In this document: positions 44,479 through 53,910 of the stretch, piece by piece
How positions within the stretch are numbered: position 1 is the first letter of the stretch
Layout: the number at the start of each line of letters is the position of its first letter
Assembly (NCBI GenBank): GCA_963822905.1
Contig: CAWGJF010000003.1
Span: 496,001 to 560,000 of the forward strand
DNA: 64,000 bases
From: CAWGJF01 sp963822905
GTDB taxonomy: Bacteria; Bacteroidota; Ignavibacteria; Ignavibacteriales; Ignavibacteriaceae
Direction of reading: 5' to 3'
Notes under the pieces: generated by a model
Told to the model about the DNA's origin: nothing
Database searches by the model: none
What the model saw: the letters and a program-made list of their open reading frames with translations, nothing else
Position numbers and translations under genes: made by a program

Positions 44479-45495
44479 TCAGACAAGGATAGAGTTATCA
44501 ATCTCTATAATTTTTCCCATATTTTTGATTGATTTATCACTTGCTTCCAGAAGACGAATAACTGCCAATCCATCCCTTCCGCTTGTGATTGGTTGTCTAT
44601 CTTCTTTGATCGAGTTAATAAATTCATTAACACCAAGAGCAAGTGCCTCTGTCTGGTTTACTTTTGGAGAGAACATATCACCAATTCTATATTGAACAAG
44701 AGCTTCGTGGATACTCTCCTGTGTTTTAAAGTCAACACCACTGTCGTAAACTTTTATTTTTTCAAAATTTTCCATATCATCATACACAAGCATTTTCTTA
44801 TCGCCGCCAACAATCATTCGTCTGATTTTAACAGGAGAAACCCAGTTAATATGGAAGTGGGCAAAGCAATTATCTTCAAAATAAATGCAAAGATGAGCCA
44901 GGTTTTCTTTTCCATTAAAATTTGCAATTCCATTAGCGCTAAGTGCCTTCACCTGGTGATTTTGAAGAATATAGTTCATTATCGAAAGGTCGTGAGGAGC
45001 CAAATCCCAGACAACATTTACATCTCTCTGGAATAATCCAAGATTAATCCTTTCTGAATCAAAATAAATAACATTACCCAACACATCATTATCTACAAGC
45101 TCACGCATTTTTCTAACAGCACCGTTATAAATAAAAGTGTGGTCAACAAATATCTTCAAATTTTTCTTATCTGCAATTTCAATTAATTCTTCAGCTTGTA
45201 TTGTGTTAGATGTAAAAGGTTTTTCAACCCAGATATGTTTTCCTGCTTCTAAAGCTTTTTTTCCAAAATTATAATGAGTATTTACAGGAGTAGCAATTAC
45301 AATTGCATCAACATCTGATTCCAGTAATTCATGGCAATCTGTAATAAGTTTTGCTGCAGGAAATCTTTCCTTAATGAACTGTAATCTGTCTGTTCTTGTA
45401 TCGCAGCCAATTACCTCGTTTACTTCGTGATTAGCAAGGAAATTTCTAAGTAGATTTGGACCCCAATAGCCTAAACCAATGACCCCTATTTTCAT
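44479..45495 (-). CDS. Gfo/Idh/MocA sugar-nucleotide dehydrogenase (WbpB-like)
   Basis: A 338-residue NAD(P)-dependent oxidoreductase: Rossmann motif GLGYWGPNLLRNF, the EKPFTSN signature after VIVIATPV-type strands, and VVWDLAPHDLSIMNYIL. It probably oxidises the C3 hydroxyl of a UDP-N-acetylhexuronic acid before amination. The neighbouring DegT-type aminotransferase and hexapeptide acetyltransferase support this. It follows the frameshifted sugar-transferase gene by 44 bases. The dehydrogenase that would make the uronic acid (WbpA) is not in the window. Confidence 0.8.
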   Translation of the reverse strand: MKIGVIGLGYWGPNLLRNFLANHEVNEVIGCDTRTDRLQFIKERFPAAKLITDCHELLESDVDAIVIATPVNTHYNFGKKALEAGKHIWVEKPFTSNTIQAEELIEIADKKNLKIFVDHTFIYNGAVRKMRELVDNDVLGNVIYFDSERINLGLFQRDVNVVWDLAPHDLSIMNYILQNHQVKALSANGIANFNGKENLAHLCIYFEDNCFAHFHINWVSPVKIRRMIVGGDKKMLVYDDMENFEKIKVYDSGVDFKTQESIHEALVQYRIGDMFSPKVNQTEALALGVNEFINSIKEDRQPITSGRDGLAVIRLLEASDKSIKNMGKIIEIDNSILV

Positions 45496-45539
45496 AATAG
45501 AGCACTCCTTTTTTTAACTTTAAAAAAGTTAACGGTTTT

Positions 45540-46977
45540 TTACTTGGCTCCCCGGGCGGTCAACATTGCAGGAATGGTCTGGAAGATTAACTGCAGATCG
45601 AACCAAGGAGACATGTTATTTATATAGTACAAGTCCAGCACCACACTCTCTTTTAAATGAAACTGAACTACGACCCCAAACCTGCCACACACCTGTACAA
45701 CCAGGTATAACACTGACTCTTCTCTTTTGCCATTCGTCATAGTTTTCAAATTCGTATGGTAAACAAGGTCTTGGTCCAACTAGGCTCATCTCTCCTTTAA
45801 GTACATTAAAAAGCTGAGGTAATTCGTCAAGTGAAGTTTTGCGAATAATATTTCCTATCCAGGTAACTCTGGAATTGTTAATAATCTTTGTACGTATGTT
45901 TCCACTGTTATCATTCATGAAGTCTATCATTTCCTTTTTACGATCTTCATCTTCGCCTTTGATAACTTTCATAGAACGAAATTTATAAAAACTGAATTCT
46001 TTACCGAATCTTCCGACCCTAACCTGTCTGAAGAAAATTGGTCCGGGGGAAGATAGTTTCACCATTAAAGCAATAAAAAACATAACTGGTGAAAGAACAA
46101 TGAGTGCAAAACTCGCAAATAGTAAATCGAAAATTCTTTTCATTACCATGGTAATTACATTGTTATAATGAGCAGTAACATCAATTACAGGAATATCGGC
46201 ATATTTTTCAGTAGCAAGCCTTTCTGCAACAATATGAAACAATTCTGATGAAACACGAATATTTACATCAAATTCTTTGCATTTATCAATTAGAGCAAGA
46301 ACATTTTCATTTTCACTATCATCAACTGCTATTAGTAATTCATCAACATGATATCTACTCATCACCTCTTCAATTTCATTAAAATGACCAATAACTTTTT
46401 TACCAATAACAATTTCGGTTCCTATTGGTTTATCTGCATCAACGAAGCCTAGAATATTTAGACCAATTGGATTTTCATACATAAGTTTCGTAGCAAGTAT
46501 TTTTCCCGCACGTCCATCACCAAGAATGATTACATCTCGTTTGAACCCAGACTGACTATACCTAAGGAACAAGTATCTTAATATCTCAACTCTCACTAAA
46601 TAAATTAGGGGAACACCAATTACTGCAAACATGAAAATAAGATATCGTGAGTCAATTATTTTTGAATTTTCAATTAATAAAGAAATCAAGATGACATTTA
46701 ATGCTCCGTAGTATAGAGCTTTAAAAATGTTTGACAAATGTGAAGCTCTGGTAATTAAAACGTTTACCCGGTACAATCCATTGTATTGGAAAATAACAAG
46801 AAAAGCCAACGAAAGCCCAAAGAAAATGAATGAATATGGTAAAGCTTGAACATTGAATTCCAGAAAACTAAGGCTTTTATCCGTTCTTAGCATGAACATA
46901 GATATCACAAATGTTGCATATATTACTGTAATGTCACCGATACCGAATAAATATTTAAAAGCAGGTATTCTTTTCAT
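45540..46977 (-). pseudogene. polyprenyl glycosylphosphotransferase with +1 frameshift
   Basis: This is the initiating enzyme that moves a sugar phosphate to undecaprenyl phosphate. It has five N-terminal membrane segments, a CoA_binding_3 domain (about residues 120-245), then a Bac_transf domain (SSPGPIFFRQVRVGRFGKEF, KTSLDELPQLFNVLKGEMSLVGPRP). The frame stays intact to GRSSVSFK, then reads a foreign 11-residue tail to a stop at 45616. In the +1 frame, the conserved end LDLYYINNMSPWFDLQ...GAK continues from 45654 to 45540. A single extra A at the AAAA run (45651-45654) explains it: three As would give GRSSVSFKES. The ATG at 46977 is preferred over a TTG at 47064. An assembly error or programmed shift are alternatives. 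Confidence 0.82.
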
Positions 46978-47179
46978 TATTATTTTGATTGTGTTAATAT
47001 GCCCTTCACAAAGGGGGGAGAATTTAATATTGTGTTCAAAACAGAAATTATGCCATAAAAGCAATTATTAAAACAAACATTAAACTGATGAAACACTTGC
47101 TTTAATCTTTTATTAGTTTCAAAATGAGAAATCATTTTTTGAATCATAATATTAATGAGACAAACTTCTTGTTGTGTTT

Positions 47180-48355
47180 TTATGCAAAAGAATGTTTCTT
47201 TTCCTTAGTTCCAATAATATCTAGTGTATTAAAAAACTCATTAATTGATTCAGCTACATATTTTATTTGACTATCTGTTAATTCAGCAAACATTGGTAGA
47301 GACAAGCCTGTTTCAGCAAGCTCTTCAGTAACAGGGAAATCACCTTTTTTGTATCCTAAATTTTCAAAACATTTTTGTTGATGAAGTGGAACCGGGTAAT
47401 GCAATCCAGTCGCTATTTCTTTTTCTGTAAGAAATTTTTGTAACAAATCTCTTTTCTCTTTTCTTTCAACCAGGCTTTCACCAGTCACTTTAATTACAAA
47501 AAGATGATAAACATGTTTAGCATAATTCATCTCTACAGGAAGTTGAATGTTTTTTTGAGATGCAAGTAATTCAGAATATTTTTTCGCAACTTTTCTTCTT
47601 CCATCTGTCCATTCATTTAAATGTTTTAATTTTACACCAAGCACGGCACCTTGAATTCCTTCCATTCTGTAATTATGTCCGAAAGAATCATGATAATATT
47701 TCTCGGATTGACCATGTTCCCGAAGTTTTGTTATTTTTTTTGCAAGTTGCTCATCGTTTGTTACAACGGCACCAGCTTCTCCATAGGCCCCAAGATTTTT
47801 CCCTGGATAAAAACTGAAGGATGTAGCATTTGATAACCCACCAACTTTTTCACCGTTGTACTCGGCAAGGTGTGCTTGGGCTGCATCTTCTACAAGAATT
47901 AAGTTATGTTTCTTTGCAATTATGTTCAAAGCATCCATATCTGCAGCTTGTCCATAAAGATGAACAGCAACAATAGCTTTTGTTTTATCAGTAATTGCAG
48001 CTTCAACTTTTGCTGGATCGATATTATAACTTTCAGGATGACAATCTACAAACACTGGTTTTGCACCGCATAATGTCGCACCCCATGCTGTTGCTATAAA
48101 TGTATTTGCAGGTATAATCACCTCATCCCCAGGTCCAATACCTAAAGACCATAAAACAAGATGATTGGCATCTGTACCAGAACTGGTTCCTATACAGAAT
48201 GAAGTATTATGAGTCTTTGCAAATTCACTTTCAAATTCTTTAACTGATTTACCAAGAATATAAGCTGTGTTATCCAGAACTTGTTGAATTGCCGGATTAA
48301 CTTCTTCTTTAATTGAATTATATTGAGCTTTAAGATCTAGAAAAGGAACTTTCAT
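47180..48355 (-). CDS. DegT/DnrJ/EryC1 aminotransferase (WbpE-like)
   Basis: A 391-residue PLP-dependent sugar aminotransferase. Lys186 in SFSFYPGKNLGAYGEAG is the probable Schiff-base lysine, EDAAQAH and GTSSGTDAN the cofactor loops, and PANTFIATAWG the substrate loop. It probably aminates a 3-keto UDP-N-acetylhexuronate. AGGAGGAAAA lies immediately before the ATG, so the start is secure. It is the first gene of the minus-strand arm, and the acetyltransferase and dehydrogenase follow downstream. Confidence 0.88.
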   Translation of the reverse strand: MKVPFLDLKAQYNSIKEEVNPAIQQVLDNTAYILGKSVKEFESEFAKTHNTSFCIGTSSGTDANHLVLWSLGIGPGDEVIIPANTFIATAWGATLCGAKPVFVDCHPESYNIDPAKVEAAITDKTKAIVAVHLYGQAADMDALNIIAKKHNLILVEDAAQAHLAEYNGEKVGGLSNATSFSFYPGKNLGAYGEAGAVVTNDEQLAKKITKLREHGQSEKYYHDSFGHNYRMEGIQGAVLGVKLKHLNEWTDGRRKVAKKYSELLASQKNIQLPVEMNYAKHVYHLFVIKVTGESLVERKEKRDLLQKFLTEKEIATGLHYPVPLHQQKCFENLGYKKGDFPVTEELAETGLSLPMFAELTDSQIKYVAESINEFFNTLDIIGTKEKKHSFA

Positions 48356-48823
48356 TTTTTCCTCCAGTATTAATCACTAAACTGTTGTCGAATGTAAAAG
48401 AAATTTGAATTTATTAAGAAAGTAAGTCACTGCTACAATTAGTGTGCTAATGTTTTCCCAAGGATTAAAAAAGTAAATAACAGATAATAAAAATTCGATT
48501 AATGATGGTTAAACAGATTATTTTTAATGACTGAATATTAATGAAGAATATTAGTAAATAACCTAGCGCGTTTGTTCTATTTTTCCCGTCATGTAATGAA
48601 TCAGAAATAATCGGTTTTCTCATTTTAATATTTTTAACTATATATATGGCAGGAAGAATAAGATTTTGTTGGTTTTTGGTGGTATGAATATTGTAATAGT
48701 GCGAAAAATGTCATTTTTCCCATTTGATTATTCAATTTTCCGATTGCATGATGGTTTTAATTTTCTAAATTAAAATTAAAACCTTTCTATAATTTTATTT
48801 TGTTAAACCCGTCAATATGGCTG
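48356..48823. other. 468-base divergent intergenic region
   Basis: AT-rich DNA between the WbpE-like gene (minus) and the export-protein gene (plus). It contains a 12-bp inverted repeat at 48753-48783 and a TATAAT box at 48788-48793. No open reading frame with a ribosome site, and no tRNA-like structure was recognised in the remaining part. Confidence 0.6.
48753..48793 (+). promoter_or_regulatory. candidate operator and -10 box of the polysaccharide operon
   Basis: GGTTTTAATTTT (48753-48764) and AAAATTAAAACC (48772-48783) are perfectly complementary with a 7-base spacer. Five bases after them is TATAAT at 48788-48793, so the repeat covers the -35 area. Transcription would begin near 48800, giving a short leader before the ATG at 48824. 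No -35 match is present, which would suit activator control. Confidence 0.45.
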
Positions 48824-49432
48824 ATGAGAAATAATATAATTTTATTGTTCAGTTTTTTGAACCTGTTTTTTTCTGGTGCGTCTATTGCACAGAAACTTAA
48901 TCCGGGTGATGGTGTTCGGGTAACTTTTTTGGATATAACCGATAAGATTTCCGGTGATTATTATGTGCAGCCCGAGGGCAAGTTACAATTACCCTATATC
49001 GGAATAATCAATACAACTGGTCGGGATTTTACATTGATAAAATCTGAAATTATATCAAAATATGATTCGTTATATCGAAAACCTGATATTACGGTATTGG
49101 CACTTTTTAGAATCAATATTCATGGTGAGGTAAGAAATCCCGGTTATTATTTTGTAACTGAAACGGAAAACTTAACAGGTATTATAGCACTTGCTGGTGG
49201 TTATACAAATGCAGCAAATCTGGATAATTTATTTATCCTTAGAAATGATAAGGAAATTGAACTGGATATCGAAAGCATAATTGAGGAAGGAAATACTGCT
49301 TCTGATATTGGACTGCAATCCGGAGATCAGATTGTTGTACCTCGATCATTTTGGGCTGATCCTGGAAGGCTTTCATTAGTTGTTTCTATAATTGCAGCTC
49401 TTGTTACAGCCGTTGCATTATTTGTTAGGTAG
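48824..49432 (+). CDS. Wza-like polysaccharide export protein, short form
   Basis: A 202-residue protein with a signal peptide (MRNNIILLFSFLNLFFSGASIA), a Poly_export domain from about residue 25 (LNPGDGVRVTF, YYVQPEGKLQLPYIG) and one SLBB repeat (INIHGEVRNPGYYFV). A C-terminal hydrophobic helix replaces the outer-membrane helix of Wza. It is not a lipoprotein. It is shorter than Wza (about 380 residues), as is common in this group. The ATG at 48824 is preferred over a TTG at 48800, which would be leaderless if the TATAAT box is the promoter. It starts the plus-strand operon. Confidence 0.85.
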   Translation: MRNNIILLFSFLNLFFSGASIAQKLNPGDGVRVTFLDITDKISGDYYVQPEGKLQLPYIGIINTTGRDFTLIKSEIISKYDSLYRKPDITVLALFRINIHGEVRNPGYYFVTETENLTGIIALAGGYTNAANLDNLFILRNDKEIELDIESIIEEGNTASDIGLQSGDQIVVPRSFWADPGRLSLVVSIIAALVTAVALFVR

Positions 49433-49497
49433 AAAACTTTTAAAATTAGTATTAAGTGTAAAAATATTTAAATGAAAAGGTTAGTAATCTAAAGAAT

Positions 49498-52020
49498 ATG
49501 TCTGATCCAGTTAAAAATGAAAAAACGATTCTCGAGATATTTCATATAATCTATAGAAGAAAATTATTTATAATTTTTTCTATAATTCTTTCGCTTATAA
49601 TCGGATATATTTACGTTCGATCAACTGCCCCCATTTATGAGTCAGAAGCACTTCTTAAAAAGGAAACAAGCGATAAAAAATCATCTTCAAGTGATTTTTA
49701 CGAAATATTGAAGTTACAAACTCAGGATGAAATCGAAACTGAACTCCAATTAGTAAAAACAAATGAAGTACTTGGTGCAGTAATAAAACAACTTAGTCTT
49801 TGTTTTAACCTTACAAAAGCTGTTACTCCAAGCGGCACATCTGTTAATCTGCAAAATGTTTTTATCGATTTTCCAAATGAAGGAAATAATTATAGAAAAA
49901 CCTTAAAATTTCCACTGCCGGAAATTTCACAAGTAAAAATATATTCTAAAAATGTTGATGACAGAAGTTTTTATGTTGTGAAAAAAGGGAGAAATTTATT
50001 TGAATTACACAATGCAACAAACAATTCTTTGATAGAGACCAGCGATGCGGCCGCAAATAAAAATGTTAGCAACGATTCATTGAATTATTTAAAACCAGGT
50101 TCAAAAATTATAAGCGATTGGTTTTCATTTAACATTGCCTGGGATGATGCTCCAATAGGCAGCAAAATTTATTTTGTGATTAAAAATTACCAGGTGATGA
50201 TTGATGTATTATCGAATAAGATAAGGGTTTCAAAAGTTGGCAAGACGAATGTGTTCTCAATCAGTTTCAGATCTGTTTCTCCTTTTGCAGCTAAAACAAT
50301 AGTTACTTCTGTTGTTGAAAATTATAGAGAAGCCCGTATTGACCAACAAAAGCAGACTATTAGATATTCTTTTAAATTTGTTGATGATCAGCTTGAAGAA
50401 ATAAGAACCAAATTAGCTGAAGCTGAAAATAATTTGAGCAGCTTCAAAGCCAGCGGACAAATAATTTCTATTGATGAAAGCTCACAAGAGCTTATATCTA
50501 ATATGAGTTCTCTTGAGGCGGAAAAGCTGAAAACTGATCTGGAGCTTTCCGATTATAAAAACAAAGTTGAACAGTTAACAAATGAATTAAAGACAAAGGG
50601 TTATTTTGACCCATCGTACATTGATAACCAGGCTGGAGCTAATTCAAATTCACCTTTTGCAACACTGCTCAAACAAATCTCGGATTTGGAATTACAGAGG
50701 CTTGAACTTTTACAGAAAAAAAATGAAAATCATCCTGATGTGAAAAACCTAGATGAACAGATAAAATCTGCAAAAGAAAAACTTGCAAGTTACAACCAAA
50801 ACAGTATTTCCTCATATCAAATCATAATCAATACATTGCAGAAAAAGTTACTAAAAATAACTAATATAATGTCACGTTATGAAGTCAGGTTGCAGAAATT
50901 ACCTTCACAGGAAAGTCAGCTTGCAAGATTACTAAGACAAAAAGATGTTTATGAAAAAATGTTTACACTTTTATTGGATAAACGTGAAGAGATGAGAATG
51001 GCAGAAGTTTCAAAGCTTCAGGATATCGTTATTGTTGATCAGGCAGAAGAACCATTAAATCCTGTAGCTCCTAATAAGCGACTTATAATGATGGTCGCAT
51101 TTATTCTCGGTGGATTTATTGGATTGATGGGTATTTTTGTAGTAGAACTTAAAAACAGCAAATTGATAAGCATTGATGATCTGGAGAAGGATATTCAGCT
51201 GCCAGTACTGGCAATATTGCCTAAGTATCCAAATGATGTTTTGAAGAAAATGAAAAACTCTACTGAGAATCGTGATAAGTTTGTAACTCTGATGGAAAAT
51301 CATTCAGGTATTAAAGAGTCTTTTAGAGTTCTTAAAACTAAACTGCTTTTGCAAGCTGATAGAAATGAAAAAATAATGCTGATAACCAGCTGCGAAGAAA
51401 ATACAGGGAAAACAACAATCGTCTCGAACCTTGCAATCACATTTGCACAGGAAAATAAAAAAGTATTGATAATTGATTGCGATTTGAGGAAAGCCGAACT
51501 TACGAAGTTATTCAATTTATCCCTTGATACACCTGGTTTGGTAGATTACCTTGAAAAGGAAGTTCCGCCTTCTATTTATACAAAAGTTATGAAAAGAATA
51601 GATATTATTCCCGCTGGCGGAATTAGAGAAAATTCAGCAGCGCTGCTTAGTTCAGAAAGAATGCAGTTACTTATAGATTCATTAAATTATTCCGAATACG
51701 ACTATATTTTTATTGATACTCCGCCTGTTACAAGAGTTGTTGATACTTTAGTTCTTGGAAAAATAGTTAAAAACGTTGTTATAGTTGTTCGTCCGCTGAT
51801 CAGCTTTAAAGTTGCTGTTGCTGCAGGAATCCAGGAATTGAAACAATCAAAATTGAAGATTCGTGGTGTAATCGCGAATGCTGCTGAGATAGATAAATCA
51901 TATTCATACCGGTATAAATACGGATATGGTTACGGCTATGAAAGCAGCACAAAGAAGGCAGGGTTTATGAAATTAAAAAAAAATAATGGACTTAAGACAA
52001 TTGATAAGGTAAAAGTTTAA
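49498..52020 (+). CDS. Wzc-like chain-length regulator and tyrosine autokinase
   Basis: The 840-residue protein has a Wzz domain at its N-terminus with a first membrane helix (about 20-40, LFIIFSIILSLIIGYIYV), coiled-coil periplasmic region (about 280-520) and a second helix (about 530-550). The cytoplasmic BY-kinase has Walker A SCEENTGKTT (about 626-635), Walker A' LIIDCDLRKAE and Walker B YIFIDTPP. The C-terminal Tyr cluster SYSYRYKYGYGYGYES is at 802-817, the autophosphorylation site. It controls polymer length and export with the Wza-like partner 65 bases upstream. Confidence 0.93.
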   Translation: MSDPVKNEKTILEIFHIIYRRKLFIIFSIILSLIIGYIYVRSTAPIYESEALLKKETSDKKSSSSDFYEILKLQTQDEIETELQLVKTNEVLGAVIKQLSLCFNLTKAVTPSGTSVNLQNVFIDFPNEGNNYRKTLKFPLPEISQVKIYSKNVDDRSFYVVKKGRNLFELHNATNNSLIETSDAAANKNVSNDSLNYLKPGSKIISDWFSFNIAWDDAPIGSKIYFVIKNYQVMIDVLSNKIRVSKVGKTNVFSISFRSVSPFAAKTIVTSVVENYREARIDQQKQTIRYSFKFVDDQLEEIRTKLAEAENNLSSFKASGQIISIDESSQELISNMSSLEAEKLKTDLELSDYKNKVEQLTNELKTKGYFDPSYIDNQAGANSNSPFATLLKQISDLELQRLELLQKKNENHPDVKNLDEQIKSAKEKLASYNQNSISSYQIIINTLQKKLLKITNIMSRYEVRLQKLPSQESQLARLLRQKDVYEKMFTLLLDKREEMRMAEVSKLQDIVIVDQAEEPLNPVAPNKRLIMMVAFILGGFIGLMGIFVVELKNSKLISIDDLEKDIQLPVLAILPKYPNDVLKKMKNSTENRDKFVTLMENHSGIKESFRVLKTKLLLQADRNEKIMLITSCEENTGKTTIVSNLAITFAQENKKVLIIDCDLRKAELTKLFNLSLDTPGLVDYLEKEVPPSIYTKVMKRIDIIPAGGIRENSAALLSSERMQLLIDSLNYSEYDYIFIDTPPVTRVVDTLVLGKIVKNVVIVVRPLISFKVAVAAGIQELKQSKLKIRGVIANAAEIDKSYSYRYKYGYGYGYESSTKKAGFMKLKKNNGLKTIDKVKV

Positions 52021-52166
52021 TGTACTATCTAAATAAATAAACTTACTTTCTAAATTACCAGGAAAATTTTATCAAATTGTTTTTGTCAAGAATTGAAATC
52101 TAATAAACCTCGGTTCACTTTTATCCATTGAAGAAATTTTTATTAATAAATTTTTAGGCAGATAGT

Positions 52167-52868
52167 ATGAAAGCTGTAATTTTAGCCGGAGGATTAGGAA
52201 CAAGGCTTAAACCTTTTACAGAAATAATTCCAAAACCACTTCTCCCAATCGGGGAAAAATCAATTCTGGAAATTCAGATTGAAAGATTTAAAGAGTTTGG
52301 ATTTGATGAAATTTATTTGGCAACCAATTACAAATCAGAATACATCGAAGGTTTTTTTGGAGATGGTTCAAGGTATGGAGTAAAGCTTGCAATCAGTAAA
52401 GAAGATAAACCACTAGGCACTGCAGGACCGTTGTTGTTGTTGAAAGATAAACTTACGGAACCATTTATTGCAATGAATGGTGATATTCTAAGCCTTGTTA
52501 AGTTTGACCAACTTTATAATTTCGCTACCAGCCAGGATTCTTTGCTTACTATTTCTGTTAAAAAAGAAATAACGCCGTTTGATTTTGGAAACATTTTTTT
52601 TGATGGTGACCGTGTAACAGGAATTGAAGAAAAACCAGATTTAATTAATTATATACTTGCCGGTATTTATGTAATGAAACCAGAAATTTTTAAATACTTT
52701 CCTGAAGATGAATATTTTGGAATGGATTTATTAATTAAAAAGTTACTTGCTGAAAATGAAAAAATAATGAAATATGATTTAACTGAATATTGGCTCGATA
52801 TTGGAAGAATGGATGACTACAGTGAAGCACAGGAAGCTGCAAAACAATTTATCGGAGCAAAAGAATGA
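52167..52868 (+). CDS. sugar-1-phosphate nucleotidyltransferase
   Basis: A 233-residue NTP-transferase: GGLGTRLKPFTEIIPKPLLPIG at the N-terminus binds the nucleoside triphosphate, and MNGDILSL carries the metal-binding Asp. It is short, lacking a C-terminal beta-helix, as in the nucleotidyltransferase part of PtmE-type enzymes of nonulosonic acid pathways. It activates a sugar-1-phosphate to an NDP-sugar for the following LegB-like dehydratase, whose ATG overlaps its stop by four bases. The nucleotide (CTP, UTP or GTP) cannot be read from the sequence. Confidence 0.85.
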   Translation: MKAVILAGGLGTRLKPFTEIIPKPLLPIGEKSILEIQIERFKEFGFDEIYLATNYKSEYIEGFFGDGSRYGVKLAISKEDKPLGTAGPLLLLKDKLTEPFIAMNGDILSLVKFDQLYNFATSQDSLLTISVKKEITPFDFGNIFFDGDRVTGIEEKPDLINYILAGIYVMKPEIFKYFPEDEYFGMDLLIKKLLAENEKIMKYDLTEYWLDIGRMDDYSEAQEAAKQFIGAKE

Positions 52869-53839
52869 GCAAAGTTTTAGTTACCGGCGCAGGTGGATTT
52901 ATCGGATCTCACTTAACTGAATTATTAGTTCAGGAGGGATTTGATGTAACCGCTTTTGTCAGGTATAATTCTAAAAACAATTGGGGCTGGCTTGAAGAAT
53001 CAAAATTCAAAAATGAGATAAATGTAGTAACTGGTGATATCAGGGATTACGATTCTGTGCTGAATTCATTGAAAGGAAATGAAGCAGTCTTTCATCTTGC
53101 TGCTCTAATAGGAATACCTTATTCTTATGTTTCCCCTAAAGCATACATCGAAACTAATGTTACCGGAACTTATAATGTTCTGCAAGCTTCAAAGGAGTTG
53201 GGTCTTAAACAGGTTTTAGTTACTTCTACAAGTGAAACTTATGGAACTGCTCAATATGTTCCTATAGATGAAAAGCATCCAATGGTTGGTCAATCGCCTT
53301 ATTCAGCAACTAAAATTTCTGCAGATCAATTAGCAATAAGTTTTTTCAGATCATTTAATTTACCAGTAAAAGTTGTTAGACCGTTCAACACATATGGTCC
53401 ACGTCAATCTGCCAGAGCGATCATACCAACAGTTATAAGCCAGTTGTTGGATGGAAAGACAAAACTAAAGTTGGGAAATCTTACACCAACCAGGGATTTA
53501 ACTTTTGTTCTGGATACAGTTTCAGGATTTCTTAATATTTATAAAAGTGAAAAATTATTTGGAGAAGTAACAAATATTGGAATGAATCATGAAATCAGCA
53601 TTAAAAATTTAATCAAAATGATTTCAGATGTTATGAAAATAGAAGTTTCAATTGAATCAGAAGAGCAAAGAATCAGACCGGCTAACAGCGAAGTGGAAAG
53701 ACTGGTTTGTAATAATTCAAAAATCAGCCAGTTCACTGAATGGAAACCTCAATACAATCTGGAAAAAGGACTGCGATCAACAATTCAGTGGCTTGAAGAA
53801 CATATGCAATTATATAAATCTGATTTATATAATGTATAA
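52865..53839 (+). CDS. LegB-like NDP-sugar 4,6-dehydratase
   Basis: A 324-residue short-chain (extended SDR) enzyme. It has GAGGFIGSHLTE as the NAD-binding loop, the NNWGWLEES stretch typical of LegB, and the catalytic pattern TSTSETYGT ... SPYSATKISADQ (Tyr/Lys). Family members convert NDP-GlcNAc to the 4-keto-6-deoxy product in legionaminic acid and related pathways. Coupling to the nucleotidyltransferase by ATGA and the LegC-like aminotransferase next downstream support the assignment. Confidence 0.85.
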   Translation: MSKVLVTGAGGFIGSHLTELLVQEGFDVTAFVRYNSKNNWGWLEESKFKNEINVVTGDIRDYDSVLNSLKGNEAVFHLAALIGIPYSYVSPKAYIETNVTGTYNVLQASKELGLKQVLVTSTSETYGTAQYVPIDEKHPMVGQSPYSATKISADQLAISFFRSFNLPVKVVRPFNTYGPRQSARAIIPTVISQLLDGKTKLKLGNLTPTRDLTFVLDTVSGFLNIYKSEKLFGEVTNIGMNHEISIKNLIKMISDVMKIEVSIESEEQRIRPANSEVERLVCNNSKISQFTEWKPQYNLEKGLRSTIQWLEEHMQLYKSDLYNV

Positions 53840-53910
53840 AATAGTCCATTCCCAACCTCAATTAAGATTAGAGTTAATTATTAAACTTAAACAGGTTAGT
53901 TAATAATATA

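Noticed and set aside
45540..45779. A separate minus-strand 79-residue gene
   Set aside because: It is the +1-frame C-terminus of the frameshifted sugar transferase, matching the conserved end of that family; it is reported as one disrupted gene.
47020..47064. Upstream TTG extension of the sugar-transferase gene
   Set aside because: The 29 extra residues are unlike the family start; the ATG at 46977 directly precedes the conserved membrane domain.
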